From Symsagittifera roscoffensis (Eukaryota; Xenacoelomorpha; Acoela; Convolutidae), in NCBI RefSeq assembly GCF_963678635.1, contig NC_087066.1:34105301-34169300 (forward strand): a stretch of 64,000 nt of DNA, given 5' to 3'. Both the position numbers and the translations under genes were made by a program. The notes under the pieces were generated by a model that did not search any database, had not been told where the DNA came from, and worked only from the letters and a program-made list of their open reading frames with translations. This document shows, one piece after another, positions 34,263 through 44,389 of the stretch; within the stretch, counting starts at the first letter, position 1, and every line of letters starts with the position of its first letter.

Positions 34263-35200
34263 CTAACTGCCTGACTTCAGGTGAAAAACAAAAGATGGAA
34301 AAAAATCGAATAATTCTACCAGACAACAATTATCTATTCAGGACAAAGAAATGAATAAATGAAACAACAACAACGAAACCAGAAAACTACAAAATCGGGT
34401 CAGAAACGGTATGAGAAAAAATGTGATGCTGATAAACCTGCTGTTTGTTCAACCTGCTCAACACTACAATAACCGCCTATACAGAAAATGCACGTAAATA
34501 TATCGCTAATCGGCGGAAGACAAACATTATTGTTGAGGTTGTTTGTTTAAACAGCATCAGTAGCACTAGCAGAAGACCCAACTCGTGAGATCTGCAACGA
34601 AACATTGGCTTCCGTCGGGTTTTCTAGTTGTTGTTGCTGCTGTTGTTGTGTTTAAACACTTCCTTGTAAGGATATGTTGTCTGTCAATTGCTGCTACTGC
34701 TGCTGCTGTTGTTAATGCATTCCATTGCCGTTATTTCTGTGATAGGAGAAATTGTAATAGAATAACAAGTTTTCGAATATTGGTTTGACTTCTTAAAGTT
34801 GGCCCAATTCAGAAGCATTCAAAATCAAAATCAATTAACATTTTTTGAAGCGGAAGCGGGATAAAAACTTTCGAGCTGAAAAAAAACATAGCAAGGAAAT
34901 CATTTTTAACGGAAACTTTTCAAACTGAGAATCATTTTGAATTGAATGGTGATAGCTGATCCACTCAACGAATTTTTGCTATAAGAAATTGGTTTCACAT
35001 GACGGTTTTATTAATAGATATTTGGACGGATAGTTGACTTACTCTTACACAATTAAAAGAAAGATAGACTTATAATCAATTGAAATAATTACATGAATGC
35101 TCCCACACTGTCTTGTATTTTAAAAAAGGAGGCCGCTTTCGGAAATTTTTGCAATTGTTTTCATCTGTGAGCCACGCTGTTTTGAAAGAGCGACAAAACA
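34263..35200 (-). other. CAA/CAG-rich remnant, no named gene
   Basis: Minus-strand CAG/CAA runs (34620-34720) would code glutamine runs in one frame. No domain recognised; probably decayed Maverick coding sequence. Confidence 0.35.
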
Positions 35201-35244
35201 AGTCCCCATACGCTACAAAATTTTATACGCAGCGGAGGCAGCAA

Positions 35245-35768
35245 TTATCGAGAACGGACAAAAAACAATTTACTGTAAGACCCTGTAGTCATCTGCTGGC
35301 GGCGAAACATCTCCTCCTCCTTCTTTCTTGTACATAAAGCTGTCCTGTTTCTCGCTTTTTTTTCGCACCATATTTGAAACCTCTTCCAAATTCCAGTTGA
35401 CGCCCTTTGGTGTGAAATGCTGAGCAACAGACCCCCGCATTTGTTGCATGCAACATGTATTAAAAGTATTCTGGACCACTCGAGATTAAAAGGCATTTCC
35501 CATAGAAGCGATTGCCCATTTGATTTTCGCAACAATCATCTGTAATACAATGAGACTGATTGTCGTCATCGTCCTCGGGAAATCCACATTGTTTGTTGCA
35601 CTTGTAAAAGTGGGACCATGTCATATGCATGAAGATTTTATCTTTCAAAATAATTCCAAGTCTTTCTTTCACCATCCAAAATTGTTGACGTGTTTTTCCT
35701 TCATATGTAGTGTTTGGGAAGAAGATGAAATGGGTATACTTTCTATTGCAACGAGCTCGAAACACCAT
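35245..35768 (-). CDS. two overlapping Cys-containing ORFs, function unknown
   Basis: 35460-35768 (102 codons) contains KCNKQCGF and ITDDCCENQ. 35245-35535 (96 codons) contains a CNKC pair. Both read on the minus strand in the Maverick orientation and may be one gene split by a frameshift. A pyrimidine tract ending in AG (about 35775-35800) precedes the first. I cannot assign a family. Confidence 0.3.
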
Positions 35769-36160
35769 TTAGCAAGCGATCTGAAAGTTAGAAAAAATAT
35801 ATATAATAACCAAACAAAGTAAGCATGCAACAGATTGAACAAAAAAAAGAAATGAAAAGAAATGATTAAGAATGAAAAAAACCAATGTATAAACATGGCA
35901 TATCAAAACAATTTTTATCTGTTACTATATCGCTCAGCGCGAAATAATTCTACCGACGACAATTATCGTTTTTGCTGGTACCAACGTCACTTGTTTTTTC
36001 GTTGGTTTTAATGTTAGGAGGGAGACGTACTGTTAGGAATGTTTCATCGCGTGGAGATATTCTTTGAATAATTTATTGTTATTGTTGCTGTGGTTCACAG
36101 GAGAAAAATGACACTTTAGGACGGCGAAGGGTTTGCCAAAGTGTTTGATGAAAAGCGTTA

Positions 36161-36171
36161 TTGCTTGTTGT
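36161..36171. repeat. LINE target-site duplication, left copy
   Basis: TTGCTTGTTGT, identical to 40380-40390 at the other end of the LINE. Confidence 0.75.
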
Positions 36172-36192
36172 ATGTATGTTGTAAGTAGACTT

Positions 36193-37314
36193 TCACCTTC
36201 CTGGTTCAAAGGGTATGTCCTCTCCCCTGACCATGGACGTGGTGCATATCCTTAGGTGCCTTGCTATGTTTGACGCGGATTTCCTCTCGTTACATCTCGG
36301 ACATATAGTCCATTTCTGTTTGTATACGCGGGGTTGATGGTGTTGATCATTTGCTTCTTGTTCGGGTACCCGGTTTCTCTTGCAGTTCTGTCTTTTGTGG
36401 CGTGCCATGTTTCGGGCCTGTAGGGTTCTGTTGCATCTGCCGCATGTCTTGGTTCCATCTTCATTGTTCCTGTCTCCCTCGCATGTCTTCTTGTGGTTTT
36501 TTTCCGAGTTTTCCGATTTGAAGATAGCTCCGCATTTGTTGCAAGCAAAAGTCACCCTCGCCTCTTTGTGCATCCTTTTAATATGGATTCTCAGGCCGCC
36601 CTGGTTTTTGAAATCCCTCTCACATATCTCACACGTGTTCGATGTTGTTTGGGGGGTATAGAAGTTCCTTTCTGTTGTTTCACCGTTTTGTCTTTTCGCA
36701 TTTGACTTTTCCCATTTATGCAGGTGCTCCATCCGTGCTTTCACCGCTCGCCTCCATCCTTTTCTGTCCTGAGTCAGTTTGTCTATCTCGTTCACATCAA
36801 TTCCCGCTTCTCTGATGAGCTTCCGCCAGTAGAGTAGTGTTTTGTCTTTTTTCCCCGGACATTTCGGTAGGGTTTGCAGATCGTTTAGCCACCATAGACA
36901 AGCTGCTTTAGTCAATCTTTTGTCGTCCATTCTCATTACATGGCCTATTCGTTTTAGAGTTCTTCCTTCCACTTTCCATCGGATCGTCTTGATGTTCAGT
37001 TGGTTTCTGATGACCTGCATATTCACTCCTTTTTCTTGCATTTCAATCAATGGCGGCTTCGACTTTGAGCTCCAGACGTGCCTATAGCACCGGTCAATCC
37101 AACTTTGCAAAAACTTTAACTCCGAGTTTTTCCATGTCCTTACGTTGGCGTCAAACAATAAGCCGCTTTCTACGCAGCATTGGACAACTCTAGCCTGGAT
37201 TCTTTTTGGCAGCCTGCTCTTTGTCAGCCGGCGCTTGACCTTTGCCCATAGTCCTCCTGCTCGTCTTTTTCTGTTCTTAATGTCTTCTTTCGCCCCGATC
37301 CACACTCCTAGCAT
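36193..37314 (-). pseudogene. LINE RT C-terminal part and four zinc fingers
   Basis: 373-codon open frame. The first ~200 residues are the RT thumb and connection (MLGVWIGAKEDIKNR, then LKRIGHVMRMDDKRLTKAA). Four zinc-finger-like units follow. The first is C-x2-C-x12-H-x4-H (starts CEICERDF) and the second C-x2-C-x12-H-x3-C (starts CNKCGAIF). The third is C-x2-C-x11-H-x4-C (starts CGRCNRTL) and the fourth C-x2-C-x11-H-x3-C (starts CPRCNERK). They probably bind RNA or DNA during target-primed reverse transcription. It ends very near the element's 3' terminus. The true RT start is upstream in other frames. Confidence 0.8.
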
Positions 37315-38778
37315 TCTGATGCCACCTGCTCCGTCCTTTCCGAATTCTAATTTCTCTTCTTTCTCTTCGTTGTTTTTCTTTCGAAATTAATCATAACTTC
37401 TTTTATTGTTGCTGTTCCAGACTCTATTTCTTCCTTCTCGCCGATGGGGGTGGTGTCGTCTGCGAACAGGCACAATGATATTCGTGCGGTTTGGGTTTCA
37501 CTGTTGTGCGTTTCTACCATCTTTTTTCCTAGGAAGCGGTTTCCCGGCATACACGTTCACGCTATCCCGACGTTTGTACCGTTCTCCTCGGCTCTGTCTA
37601 GTCTGGCTTTCTCAGCTTGCCGCATTACCACTTGGTGGTATATGTTAAACAATGAAGGCGAAGATGGGCAACCTTCTCTTAACCCTCTTTTGGGGGTCCA
37701 TTCTTCGCTGTCGCCCTCTTTGGCCTTTATACTATAGGCTGTGGCTTCATGCAAATCCATCAGTGTGTCCAGAAACGGGCCTTCCATCGCGTAGCGCCTT
37801 AAGACCGCCCACAGGATCGGTTTGCTGACCCGCGGATAAGCTTTTGTTAGGTCTAAAAGTCTGGCTTCTGGGTCTGTTGGAATCTACTGAGATTCCGGCT
37901 CTTATCCTCCGTCTCCTGAGATCTTCCACGTCCTCTCTTATCCTTATGAATATCTGGCTTGCGTCTGCCGTGGACCTGCCTGGTCTCAGGCGGTTTGCGA
38001 TCACTCTTGCTAGAATTCTACTAGCCATTGAGAGCAGGCACACACCTCGGAAATTGTTGGCGTCATTGATGTTCCCTTTTTTGTGCAATGGTACTATTTG
38101 GCCTTTCTTTAGAGACTCTTCCCCCAGGTCTGCTCTGGTCGTGAACATTCTCATCACCAGGTGGATGACTTTATCCCTCCATTTCCAGTATGCGTTGCGA
38201 ATGTATACCATGCGGACCCCGTCCTTGCCTGGCGCCGATTCTCTTACCTCATCCAGTGCTTCCATGATTTCTTTCTCGGACGGAAGGGTGTTCAGCTTCT
38301 GGTTGGCTGTTATGAACTTGACGTCTTTGCTTTTATCTGGCATCTGTTTGACTGTGTTCATCAAAGTACCCGAGTCGTTCTCATATCCGTCCTTCGATAC
38401 GTTGCTAAAGTGGGCCTTGAATTCGTCAGTAGAGATAGTGGGGCCTGTCTGGTGTTTCTGTGATCTTGTTCCCAGTTCCCTTAAAGTTTTGTACATGTCC
38501 CCTTTCTCCGCTGCGTTTTCGCACTCGATGATGATTTCGTCCCACCATAGTCTTTCTAGTTGTCGTAGCGTTTCTTTGTCTTCTTGCGTGCGGCTACCAA
38601 TCTTCCTCTTGATGCCGTTAGGGCATCGGCAAGCATGCCATGTGATTCTCCGAGAGTTTGGCTGATCAGCTCGTTTCTGCGAATTACTTCTGTGGAGATT
38701 TCCGTGTGTAGGCTTTTCAGTTCTTCTTTGTATCCCACTGTCCACGGGTTGGCTATCTGTCGTTTCATTGTGCCACAT
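37315..38778 (-). pseudogene. LINE reverse transcriptase, frame-broken
   Basis: Frame 37747-38778 gives the RT N-terminal blocks (ESAPGKDGVRMVYIRNA, GQIVPLHKKGNINDANNFRG, LLSMASRILARVIANRL). Around 37860 the frame shifts and the catalytic Asp block continues as LLDLTKAYPRV. Then comes RGLREGCPSSPSLFNIY (37557-37787). A further shift leads to the active-site box FADDTTPIGE (37347-37550). Both catalytic carboxylate blocks survive although the frame does not. Confidence 0.85.
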
Positions 38779-39677
38779 ATTTCCTCCGCTGCATCTGTGA
38801 GCTTCCGCGATATGGAGTCCCAGTTTTCCTCATTGTTGAAATTTTCCTCCGTCTTCTTGCGGTATGCTTCCGCCATTTCTTTGTTTCTCATGCGTTCCAG
38901 TCTTTCTGCGGTGTTTTTTTCTTTTCTATTCTGGGTCGCCGTTTTTTTTTGTTCGCGCCAAATGTCAATCCAGACGGGTTTGTGGTCCGATAATGCCATG
39001 TCCTGCGCCGTGGCTACCCTACGGACCATTTGGTGGCGGTCGCATGCTCTCATTAAGAAATCGTCGAGCTCATACCAACGTCTGTCCATCTGGTTGAACC
39101 ATGTTCCTCGGGAGCGTATTGTGAAGTAGGAGTTGACATGTTGTAGCTGGTGTTCTTTGCACCAATCCAGTAGACTTTCTCCAGCTTCATTTGACTCTGT
39201 CTTTAGGCCGTACTTCCCACTTATGCCTTGTCTTTGACTCCCTCTTCCAACTTGCGCGTTCCAATCGCCTCCCAGTATGGGTACACTCTCTTTTGGAGTT
39301 CGAGCAAGCTCATTTTCCAAATCTTTCTTGAACTTTTCAATTTCCTCAGGTCCCTTACTCCACAGGGGCTGATAGGTCGCGATAAGGCGGAACCTGCCGA
39401 TCTGCCCCGCTGTGCCCCGCTCGGAGAAACTTTTCTGTTGTCCGCTTGCTATCCACTCTTCCAGAATATCGCCTAACAGGAGAACTCCACATTTCTGTGA
39501 GTGTATAACTACTGCCTGGTTTGGTTTGTCTCCTAGCCATATTATCCCCTCCTGTCCCGATCGTATTTCGGAAATGATTACCGCCTTCCACTTTTGCTGT
39601 CTTGCATGTTCTACTGCTCTTCTAAGGCGGCTGCGATTTTGATCTCTGGTGGAGATGCCTTGTAGGTTCCACGTCAC
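38556..39677 (-). pseudogene. LINE apurinic-type endonuclease
   Basis: 373-codon open frame. APE-family motifs occur in order: TWNLQGIS at the N-terminus, the EIRSGQEG Glu block, GGDWNAQVG (the usual GDxN motif), RGTWFN and the C-terminal LSDHKPVWID. These nick target DNA to prime reverse transcription. The last ~120 residues are the EN-RT linker. The frame is shifted relative to both the PHD segment upstream and the RT downstream. Confidence 0.9.
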
Positions 39678-39689
39678 TATTCTCCTTGT

Positions 39690-40379
39690 TTTTTGGGTTT
39701 GTGTTTGGTGCGTTTGGTGCGTTCGGCTCTTCGGTTTTCTCGTATTGTCTTTTTTCGCCTTCTGGGCGTTTCCTTGTGATCTTCTGTCGGGTGTCTTTGC
39801 TCTTCCCTGCGAACTCTGTGAGATCCCTCTGCTCTATCTGGGACTTCAGAGCTCGGGGGGTCAGTTTTGTCAGGTGTCCCAGGAACTATAGTTCCCGTCG
39901 TTTTACTGGGTTCCCTGCACTGTCTACACTCGAAAGCGTAGCGTTCCTTTCCTGCGATCTAACGGATTTGTCCACGTGTCATTTCGCTGCATACCTGGTG
40001 TATCCATTTCATACACCATGTGCATTTGATGCTGCATCCACTGACTCTCTTTTGACACATCCCTTATTCGTACGGTGCTGGGTTTTGTTCCACGTCTCCA
40101 GCCATAACTAACAGCCGGGCCAGGTGGGCTGGTTTACCTGGTCCGGCAGAGAAAAACCCGGTCTGGGGAGGCCAAAGCATTCGATTGTTGTGAGAGGTGA
40201 AAGGGTCGGCTGGGCTTTTTCCACTCCGTTGGCATTCGGGAGGTTGCTTCGGATTCCGTTTCCAGTTTCCATAAGTTCCTTTTTCCGGTGCCCCCGTGTG
40301 AATCTTTGCCGCACAGAATGAATCGTGCGTCCCCACTTGCTCCACGGGGAGGAGTCCCCGCCAGCAAGCTTCCGGGTTG
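39690..40379 (-). pseudogene. LINE N-terminal segment: 2A-like motif and PHD-type finger
   Basis: At about 40070-40110 the frame encodes LLVMAGDVEQNPAP, a 2A (ribosome-skipping) motif in which the usual NPGP reads NPAP. A TAA follows two codons later. Past it in the same frame comes a PHD-like Cys/His pattern (IKCTWCMKWIHQVC, then after another stop FECRQC). A long Lys/Arg-rich linker runs on to the endonuclease. Known 2A-carrying LINEs place the motif at this N-terminal position. Upstream of it is a Gly/Pro-rich stretch starting near the element's 5' end. Confidence 0.7.
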
Positions 40380-40390
40380 TTGCTTGTTGT
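40380..40390. repeat. LINE target-site duplication, right copy
   Basis: TTGCTTGTTGT, matching 36161-36171. Confidence 0.75.
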
Positions 40391-40651
40391 TGTTTGTGCT
40401 TCCTCAACGTCGTCATCAGCAGTGTTGCCGACTGCTATTTCATAATCGTCCTTCTCCTCCTTGACTGCTGCTTCCACAACAGCAGATTGTTTTCGGAAAC
40501 GTTGCGCCCAACGAAAATGAACCCAGTCAACAGTACAGCAACATAGTGATATTGATTCAATCAGGAGTTTGATTGTTAGAAAAACCACAACTTTTTCAAA
40601 CCAATACAATTCATCTGGTTTGTGCCACATCTCTTGAAAAGTTAGGTTCAT
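40391..40651 (-). pseudogene. ORF interrupted by the LINE (probably Maverick)
   Basis: The first ~87 codons of the frame starting at 40651 lie upstream of the LINE. They include a hydrophobic, possibly membrane-spanning stretch (VVVFLTIKLLIESISLCCC) and an acidic run. In the empty site the frame would continue past the left duplication for ~25 codons to a stop near 36070, so the LINE seems to have landed in a coding region. Family unknown. Confidence 0.4.
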
Positions 40652-40699
40652 GTGACGATTAGCTTTTGCACAGCCAAACCACGTAAGTAGTATATGTGT

Positions 40700-41070
40700 G
40701 AGGAGAAGTGGGGGGGGGGTTATAAGAAGACCCCCATGTATTAAGATAGGGAATAGAGCATCCGGTCTCCAAGCTATGTATTAAGATAGGGAATAGGTTA
40801 GCTATGTATTAAGATAAGGAATAGGTTCCCTAGTGTAATAAGATGGTAAGGTTTTAGTGTGATGGTAAGTTTGAGAAAAAAATTTTCGGTGCCCGATCTT
40901 ACCATGTTTTAAGAAAATGTATAGATTTCCTTATGTATAAGGATTAGAAATACATTGTAGGGATTTCAGAACTCATTAAGATAGGGAATAGGTTTCCAAA
41001 GTAATAAGATAAGGAATGATAAGGTTTCAGTGTGATGGTAAGAGAATGGTAAGAAAAACGGTAACTTTTT
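40700..41070 (+). repeat. interspersed short direct repeats (ATTAAGATAGGGAATAG)
   Basis: At least four copies of a ~17-bp motif, ATTAAGATAGGGAATAG, at about 40740, 40782, 40809 and 40977, with related pieces such as GTGTGATGGTAAG repeated. No inverted partner was found at the other side of the Maverick element. Confidence 0.7.
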
Positions 41071-42649
41071 GGATTTTGTTTGGAAATGCCTAGATTTTTT
41101 GCAAAAATCTCGGTACGCGTTGTGCAATTGGTGAGTAATACATGTAGACTGTGTAATGAAGGTATATTGCAAAAATCTCAAGGTTTTGGCTAGTTTATTG
41201 TTGCTTGTGATCTAATTGAAAAAATATACATACGTGTAGAGTTTGAAATTAAGCTCAACTTCTAATTTAACTGGCAGCATGTTGAGGCAGTGATACAAAA
41301 CTTTGAATAAAAATATGTATTTTTCCACAATTTTACTTCAAAATAATGACATACGATAGAAGTTACCCTAACTTGAGCCTAAAAAGCGGTTTATATAATG
41401 CTGTGAACATAAAAAAATCATATTAGCTGATTCAATTTTGAAACTTTCGGTTTCACAGGTAATTGATCGTAGTTTTCGAGAAAGTAAAAATTAATCAAAT
41501 CTATCCAAAGTGTTCCGTTTTTGATCTTCCAATTGTGTAATTAACTGGTTTTTGACCAATTCAAGGAGAATTCACCTAAGAATTCTAACTCAAATGGACA
41601 ATAAGAGCACTATTCATTGAAATTTTTAAATATAACTTACTTAAAAGTATATTAGTTTATATGAAATTCAACGAAATCTTCTTCAAAACTACTGATTCTC
41701 TATCTGTTGCTTCTACATTATTTTCATGATTTTTCTGCAGAAATTTCCTACGTTTCCAGGATATTCTTTTTTTTCTGCTTTTTACAAACTTTCGCTATTA
41801 AACTCACTTAGCAAGAAAATTTAGTCAGAACTGGGGAATTTGGAAGGAAAATGGGATCAAATGAACGAACAAATTGCTTGCAGAGATTAAATTAGAACTG
41901 ATAACGTCTGATTATAACTTTGTAGTTTTTCCATGTTCTCCTTTAGGTGCCCTTGTTCAGTTACTACATTTAACTATTTAGGCAAAAGTACAACTATTGG
42001 ATTGATTAACTATCACTTCTTCTGCAAAATAGTTAATAAAGATTTTTCATTCTTGATTTATGTCGGAACATGTAAAAAATAAGAAAAACGAGCTGTATTT
42101 TTACGTTGAGATTTTAGAACAAATTAAGAGCAGCTGGATTGTTTATAATCTGAAAACTTCGGAAGTAGAAATACGCAAGTGGGTATAGTTCCTTACTTCT
42201 GCAACATCTAAATACATCTAAAAGAACGCTTCTAAGAAAAATCAATTGAGAAACGGTTGTTGCACTTGTTGTTGTTGTAGTACTTTGAATTTGTTGTACT
42301 GATGAGGGATGAAATGGTCAACTTCAAAATTGGAATTCAAACAAAACTTTCGTTGTTTCTCCAATAAAATAAGAGTGAATTTTAGAGAAATTTTTCCACC
42401 GACATGATTTGTTCATGCAAATTTAAGGCGTAGTTGATTCTTCACGGAGGCTTCCCACAATATGTTCCAAAAATTAAACACTTGATATCAGATTCGCCAG
42501 CATAGTTTTCGAAAAAAAAATTCGAGGTCAATAACTTTTTGTAAAGCTTTGCTGCGCTTCGTAAGTGCTTGAGAACACGACGAAAAGCAGCTCTTTAAAA
42601 AGCAATAACACTAAGTAAATGTAAGCCTCGAATTAGTAGAAGCTCGGTT
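41071..42649. other. no gene recognised
   Basis: AT-rich intergenic sequence with short frames only. Confidence 0.5.
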
Positions 42650-42718
42650 AAGTCTCGGATTCGATCTGCGCCCAGGAGATTAAGAGTCTCACATAGTAAC
42701 CACTCAGCTAGTGTTTCT
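42650..42718 (-). tRNA. tRNA-like sequence or tRNA-derived SINE head (minus)
   Basis: The minus strand reads a box A-like TAGCTGAGTGGTTA, a 4-bp anticodon stem GAGA/TCTC with loop CTCTTAA (anticodon CTT if real), and a box B-like GATCGAATC. Acceptor and T stems pair poorly, so it is more likely a tRNA pseudogene or SINE head. Confidence 0.4.
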
Positions 42719-42726
42719 GATGTACT

Positions 42727-42795
42727 AAGCATGACTGTCAGTCGTTAGTGCGTGAGACTCGTACTCTCTAGGGCACAGATCGAATCCGTTTTAGA
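42727..42795 (+). tRNA. second tRNA-like sequence, inverted relative to the first
   Basis: Similar layout on the plus strand: GTCAGTCGTTA, anticodon stem GAGA/TCTC with loop CTCGTAC, then CAGATCGAATCCG. It shares the end GCACAGATCGAATCCG with its neighbour. Poor stem pairing again suggests a pseudogene or SINE. Confidence 0.35.
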
Positions 42796-43463
42796 TTTTA
42801 AAAAAAAACAGTGCTGTGGAGCTCCCGCGCATCGCTCAAAATTTTTTTTGTACTACACTAACGCTTGCAAGCTCGCTTATTTAAAAACACGATCGAATAA
42901 TCCTAAAAATGTTTTTCTGAGGACAATAACATTTTTCCAAAGAGCGAAAACAGTGGAGATTTTCCGAACTCATCCACAACTCGATCTCATCATTGAGACA
43001 AAAATCTTAGATTTAGGGGTATTTAGGTAGAAAATTCAAAAAGTTTGTAAAACTATCAGAAAATCAAATTTGTGACTTTTCCGAAAACTCAAGAGATGTT
43101 CGTTTTTGAATAATTGAATTAAAAAAATTGAAAAATATGAGTCAAAAAACATCCCCCTAGTTTTTTTTGAATGCTGTAGAAAGTGTGGTAGGTTACATGA
43201 GACTAGGTCAATATATAGGCACATAGTGGAGTGGACGATCTTTTCAATGGCGCCCTCTTGAAAATCAGTAGTGTAGTTTGAGACATTTTTCCAATGCGTC
43301 TTTACAAAAATATATATTTTTCGTAATACCTGTATATCTTCGTAATACCCGTTTTCATCAATTTTTAGTTCGTAATTATCGTGTTTCTCCAAACTTTTAG
43401 CAAATGGATTTGATATGAACTTAAAAATTATAAATATATCATCGACCTTCTTCCATAATCAGG
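42796..43463. other. no gene recognised
   Basis: AT-rich; short frames on both strands without domains. Confidence 0.5.
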
Positions 43464-43471
43464 CCTGTGCA

Positions 43472-43808
43472 CAGGGGCGGATTAAGGGGGGCGGACGCCC
43501 CTCCTCGGGGATTCGACACCCTGCCGAGCCAAAGGGTCCCCCTTTTGGTACTTTTTAAGAAATCTATTTTTAGCCGACCGACCCTAAAATTTTTCTAAAG
43601 GCGCCAAGAAATACTATTTTTGAGGGGGAGGTCGCGCCAAAACAACGCGATTTTTCGATCAAAATTTTCCAAAAGGTGCCAAAAACGTCTTTTTACTGCT
43701 TTGGAAAATCGATTTGGTCGACCTAAAAAAAAGGCCGTCAAAATTTTCGAATTTTTTTTGAAAATCCGCCCCCCCCCTCCCCTCGAGAAAATCCTAGATC
43801 CGCCCCTG
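43472..43808 (+). mobile_element. hAT-type MITE, copy 2
   Basis: 337 bp, CAGGGGCGGAT...ATCCGCCCCTG terminal inverted repeats, flanked by a perfect 8-bp duplication CCTGTGCA (43464-43471 and 43809-43816). The TIR start and duplication length fit the hAT superfamily. No transposase is encoded. Confidence 0.9.
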
Positions 43809-44389
43809 CCTGTGCAAATTTTAATTTTAAAATTGCTTAGACCTTTCGCTGCTGCTTTCAATCTCATATTTTTGTAGCTTATGTGGAAAATAATTCAAAT
43901 GCGAATTCTAAATTGACTCGATTCTACAGAGGGTAAATCAATAAACTTGATATGTAAGACAGTAGGATATTCCGATTGATATTTCAAAAATGACAGACTC
44001 TCGCATAGTTGCGCTAAATCTGAAGGCTAATTCGAGATTGATAGTTACAAAGGAATTTAAACTTTTCGCGATTAAATGTTTCAAAAACAGGGAGTTTCTT
44101 CAGAACAAATTTTACAAATTGATTCTGCTGGCTTAGCTTCTAAAAATCTATGAAAAAATTACAGGTTATCAGTTCTTCTCACTAGTAAACACAGAATTTC
44201 CTCCAAAAATTTCACTCTCAGAATCTTTTGGACGCGTTACAATTAGAATAACGAATGTGAGAAGTCTGCTGCATAAATTAGGAACAAACAACAACGAGAA
44301 GGATAGAGATAAACAGCGGGGAAAAAGACACAAACATCATAGCGTCCATTCAAAATCTGCAGCTTAAACTGGAAAGCGTCGTTAACAAA

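Larger units (their letters stand above)
36172..40379 (-). mobile_element. full-length APE-type LINE (2A-PHD-EN-RT-zinc fingers)
   Basis: 4.2-kb non-LTR retrotransposon bounded by an 11-bp direct repeat. On the minus strand it encodes, in order, a 2A-like motif, a PHD-type finger, an AP endonuclease, a reverse transcriptase and four zinc fingers. Its 3' end lies only ~20 bp past the last stop and finishes in a short ACATAC-like tail, as in CR1/L2-type elements. I cannot name the clade. Two in-frame stops and several frameshifts make it inactive. Confidence 0.85.
28063..40651 (-). mobile_element. degraded Maverick/Polinton (adintovirus-like) element, with nested LINE
   Basis: Minus-strand relics of four characteristic genes lie in a row: major capsid protein (28.06-29.50 kb), a small Gly-rich capsid-adjacent protein (29.5-29.98), retrovirus-type integrase (30.09-31.2) and packaging ATPase (31.85-32.76). 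This combination defines Maverick/Polinton elements. Further minus-strand ORFs up to 36.16 kb and at 40.39-40.65 kb share the CAA/CAG-rich style. I find no protein-primed DNA polymerase or cysteine protease. Terminal repeats are not resolved. Limits are therefore approximate; all genes are broken. Confidence 0.7.

Noticed and set aside
34169-34354. His/Thr-rich frame
   Set aside because: Direct translation of the CA microsatellite.
37844-38665. 273-codon open frame on the + strand
   Set aside because: It is the antisense shadow of the LINE reverse transcriptase frame, which carries real RT motifs.
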